Of a stretch of DNA of 7,734 bases, positions 6,666 through 7,734 are shown piece by piece. Position numbers and translations under genes: made by a program. Location of the stretch: positions 1 through 7,734 of the forward strand of contig CAMWHN010000096.1 in assembly GCA_947174085.1 (NCBI GenBank). Reading direction: 5' to 3'. Numbering within the stretch: position 1 is the first letter of the stretch; the number at the start of each line of letters is the position of its first letter. The DNA is from an uncultured Ruminococcus sp. (GTDB lineage Bacteria; Bacillota; Clostridia; Oscillospirales; Ruminococcaceae). Below the pieces are notes generated by a model. That model worked only from the letters and a program-made list of their open reading frames with translations. It was not told where the DNA came from and made no database searches.

Positions 6666-7115
6666 TTACAGCAATTTCTCAAGATATACCATATCAATTA
6701 ACTGCTTTCCACATTCAAAAATTGGGTGATTATAATTATCAATGAAAAAATTTTTTACTCTATATGATTCTTTAAAACCACATTTTTCATAAAACGGAAT
6801 CGTCAATAAACTATCTCCTGTTCCAACTCTCAATATTTTTTAAAAATGTCTATAATTATTTTCTATAAACCTGATTAATTTTTTTCCATAGCCTTTATGT
6901 TGACATTCTGGATTAACAGCGATATTTTTTATTTCAAGAATTGAATTTCCTTCATCTGTAACAACACATATTGCCTTAACTTCATGATTAAAATCTAAAA
7001 GTCCATACATAATTCCACGTTCAAGATAGCGGTCAATCATATTTTCCTGTTCATCTGCTAATAAAAGCAAGTTAATATATTTTTTCTTGTTTTTTTCTAT
7101 TTTTAAAATTTCCAT
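6666..7115 (-). pseudogene. GNAT-family N-acetyltransferase interrupted by an in-frame TAA
   Basis: GNAT enzymes transfer an acetyl group from acetyl-CoA to amines; the acceptor here is unknown. Codons 1-91 contain the acetyl-CoA motif Q72-H-K-G75-Y-G77 after the strand IKNIAVNP. Codon 92 is TAA (6842 to 6840). The same frame then continues for 57 codons without a stop and encodes a typical GNAT C-terminus, with FYEKCGF (108-114) and a segment ending LIDMVYLEKLL, stopping at 6668-6666. The whole frame spans 149 codons, a normal size for this family. Translation would thus yield a 91-residue fragment lacking the C-terminal strands. The TAA lies at the junction of a T5 and an A6 run, so a sequencing error is possible. 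The start follows a GGTGAT ribosome-binding sequence. It lies 25 bases downstream of another acetyltransferase gene, probably on one transcript. Confidence 0.82.
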
Positions 7116-7140
7116 ATAATAATCACCATAAATTCAAATA

Positions 7141-7689
7141 TTAATTTTTTCTATAAAGATATGGATTAAATTCTGGTGCTAATGCGTGAATATCTGCAAT
7201 CAATGCTTCAAAATCAGTTTTATCAAATTCAGGTTCAGAACAAGCAATTTCAAATTCCGTATTTGCATAAAACTGATACCAACCAGTTTCAAAAAAATGA
7301 TTTTTATAATAAAATTTTCTACGGCGGATTCTTTGCAAATTATTAAGCACATTTTCATTTGGTGCTTCAAAATCTACAACAATTTGAGAATTAGCATAAT
7401 ATTTTCTTAATAATTGCAAAGCTTGACTTCCAATCCCTTTAGAACGCTTTTCGGGACAGATAGCGAAAAATGAAATATATGCTAAATGCTGAAATACATA
7501 TATTACAAAAAAACCACAAAATTCTTCCTCAGCATATATTCCTAAAATATTTATTCTATTTTCTTTGGCTAATAAAAACATGATTTCTGTATCAAGTCGT
7601 TCATTATCTGGAAAAGCTTGCTGATTCAGCTCATCAATTAATATTTTAACTTCTTCAGAAGATTCTGCTGTTATTTTTATTAATTCCAT
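7141..7689 (-). CDS. GNAT-family N-acetyltransferase
   Basis: The 182-residue protein is a cytoplasmic acetyl-CoA-dependent acetyltransferase of the GNAT fold. The acetyl-CoA-binding motif is R82-S-K-G85-I-G87, following the strand YISFFAICP (71-79). After it come a predicted helix (about 88-97) and the strand IVVDFEAP. A basic cluster RIRRRKFYYKNHFF lies in the usual position of the C-terminal half. The substrate cannot be named. The start at 7689 is supported by AAAGGTGAT ending a few bases upstream (7694-7702 on this strand). A GATAAT at 7720-7715 could be a -10 element, but its -35 would lie outside the window. It is the upstream gene of a leftward pair with the broken acetyltransferase. 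Base composition is clearly more AT-rich than in the esterase gene. It appears intact. Confidence 0.85.
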   Translation of the reverse strand: MELIKITAESSEEVKILIDELNQQAFPDNERLDTEIMFLLAKENRINILGIYAEEEFCGFFVIYVFQHLAYISFFAICPEKRSKGIGSQALQLLRKYYANSQIVVDFEAPNENVLNNLQRIRRRKFYYKNHFFETGWYQFYANTEFEIACSEPEFDKTDFEALIADIHALAPEFNPYLYRKN

Positions 7690-7734
7690 ATAATCACCTT
7701 TTTTTATAATTAAAATTATCAGAGCTAATTTCTA

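Noticed and set aside
6831..6850. Frameshift in the T/A homopolymer run as the cause of the broken acetyltransferase
   Set aside because: The reading frame is identical before and after the TAA, so a single indel cannot explain the break; a substitution or compensating run-length error is needed.
7186..7410. 74-codon plus-strand open frame opposite the intact acetyltransferase
   Set aside because: The minus-strand GNAT protein has the correct family motif; the opposite frame is a biased-composition shadow.
1..7734. CRISPR array, tRNA, rRNA, transposase or phage genes
   Set aside because: No regularly spaced direct repeats, no tRNA-like cloverleaf with CCA end, no rRNA sequence and no transposase or integrase motifs were seen.

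Overview
The window looks like a piece of an AT-rich, strictly anaerobic, fibre-degrading Firmicute, most likely a Ruminococcus or close relative from the gut or rumen. Two things point there. The first is an oxygen-independent (class III) ribonucleotide reductase with its radical-SAM activase, of the form usual in Clostridia. The second is a large secreted esterase with a type-I dockerin, the module that docks enzymes onto cellulosome scaffolds. The genus is inferred; no rRNA gene is present to confirm it.

Layout. Positions 1-523 hold no recognisable gene. They contain homopolymer-rich sequence at the extreme left, a good sigma-A type promoter (426-454), a near-perfect NrdR-box palindrome (477-492) and a second NrdR-box-like site further up (279-294). 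nrdD (524-2839) follows. Two abutting hairpins, the second a textbook intrinsic terminator, lie between nrdD and nrdG (2922-3449). Only 32 bases after nrdG, with a strong ribosome binding site, starts a 985-residue secreted esterase (3482-6439). Its order is signal peptide, galactose-binding-like domain, SGNH/CE12 esterase, ricin-type lectin domain, dockerin, CBM35/CBM6-like domain, second SGNH/CE12 esterase. A strong, probably bidirectional, terminator closes this rightward block (6443-6485).

The right end is transcribed leftward and is visibly more AT-rich. It holds two adjacent GNAT acetyltransferase genes: an intact one (7689 to 7141) and a second (7115 to 6666) with an in-frame TAA at codon 92, beyond which the same reading frame continues with a recognisable GNAT C-terminus. 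Between the convergent blocks lies a roughly 114-bp element (6496-6609) whose ends pair in three nested blocks. It could be a structured RNA or a small palindromic repeat.

How the genes work together. NrdG installs the glycyl radical in NrdD, which makes deoxyribonucleotides without oxygen. NrdR sites suggest the operon responds to nucleotide pools, and the terminator between the genes may set activase well below reductase. The esterase probably deacetylates pectin (rhamnogalacturonan) or other plant polysaccharides while attached to a cellulosome. Its tight spacing behind nrdG looks like an accident of gene order rather than a functional link.
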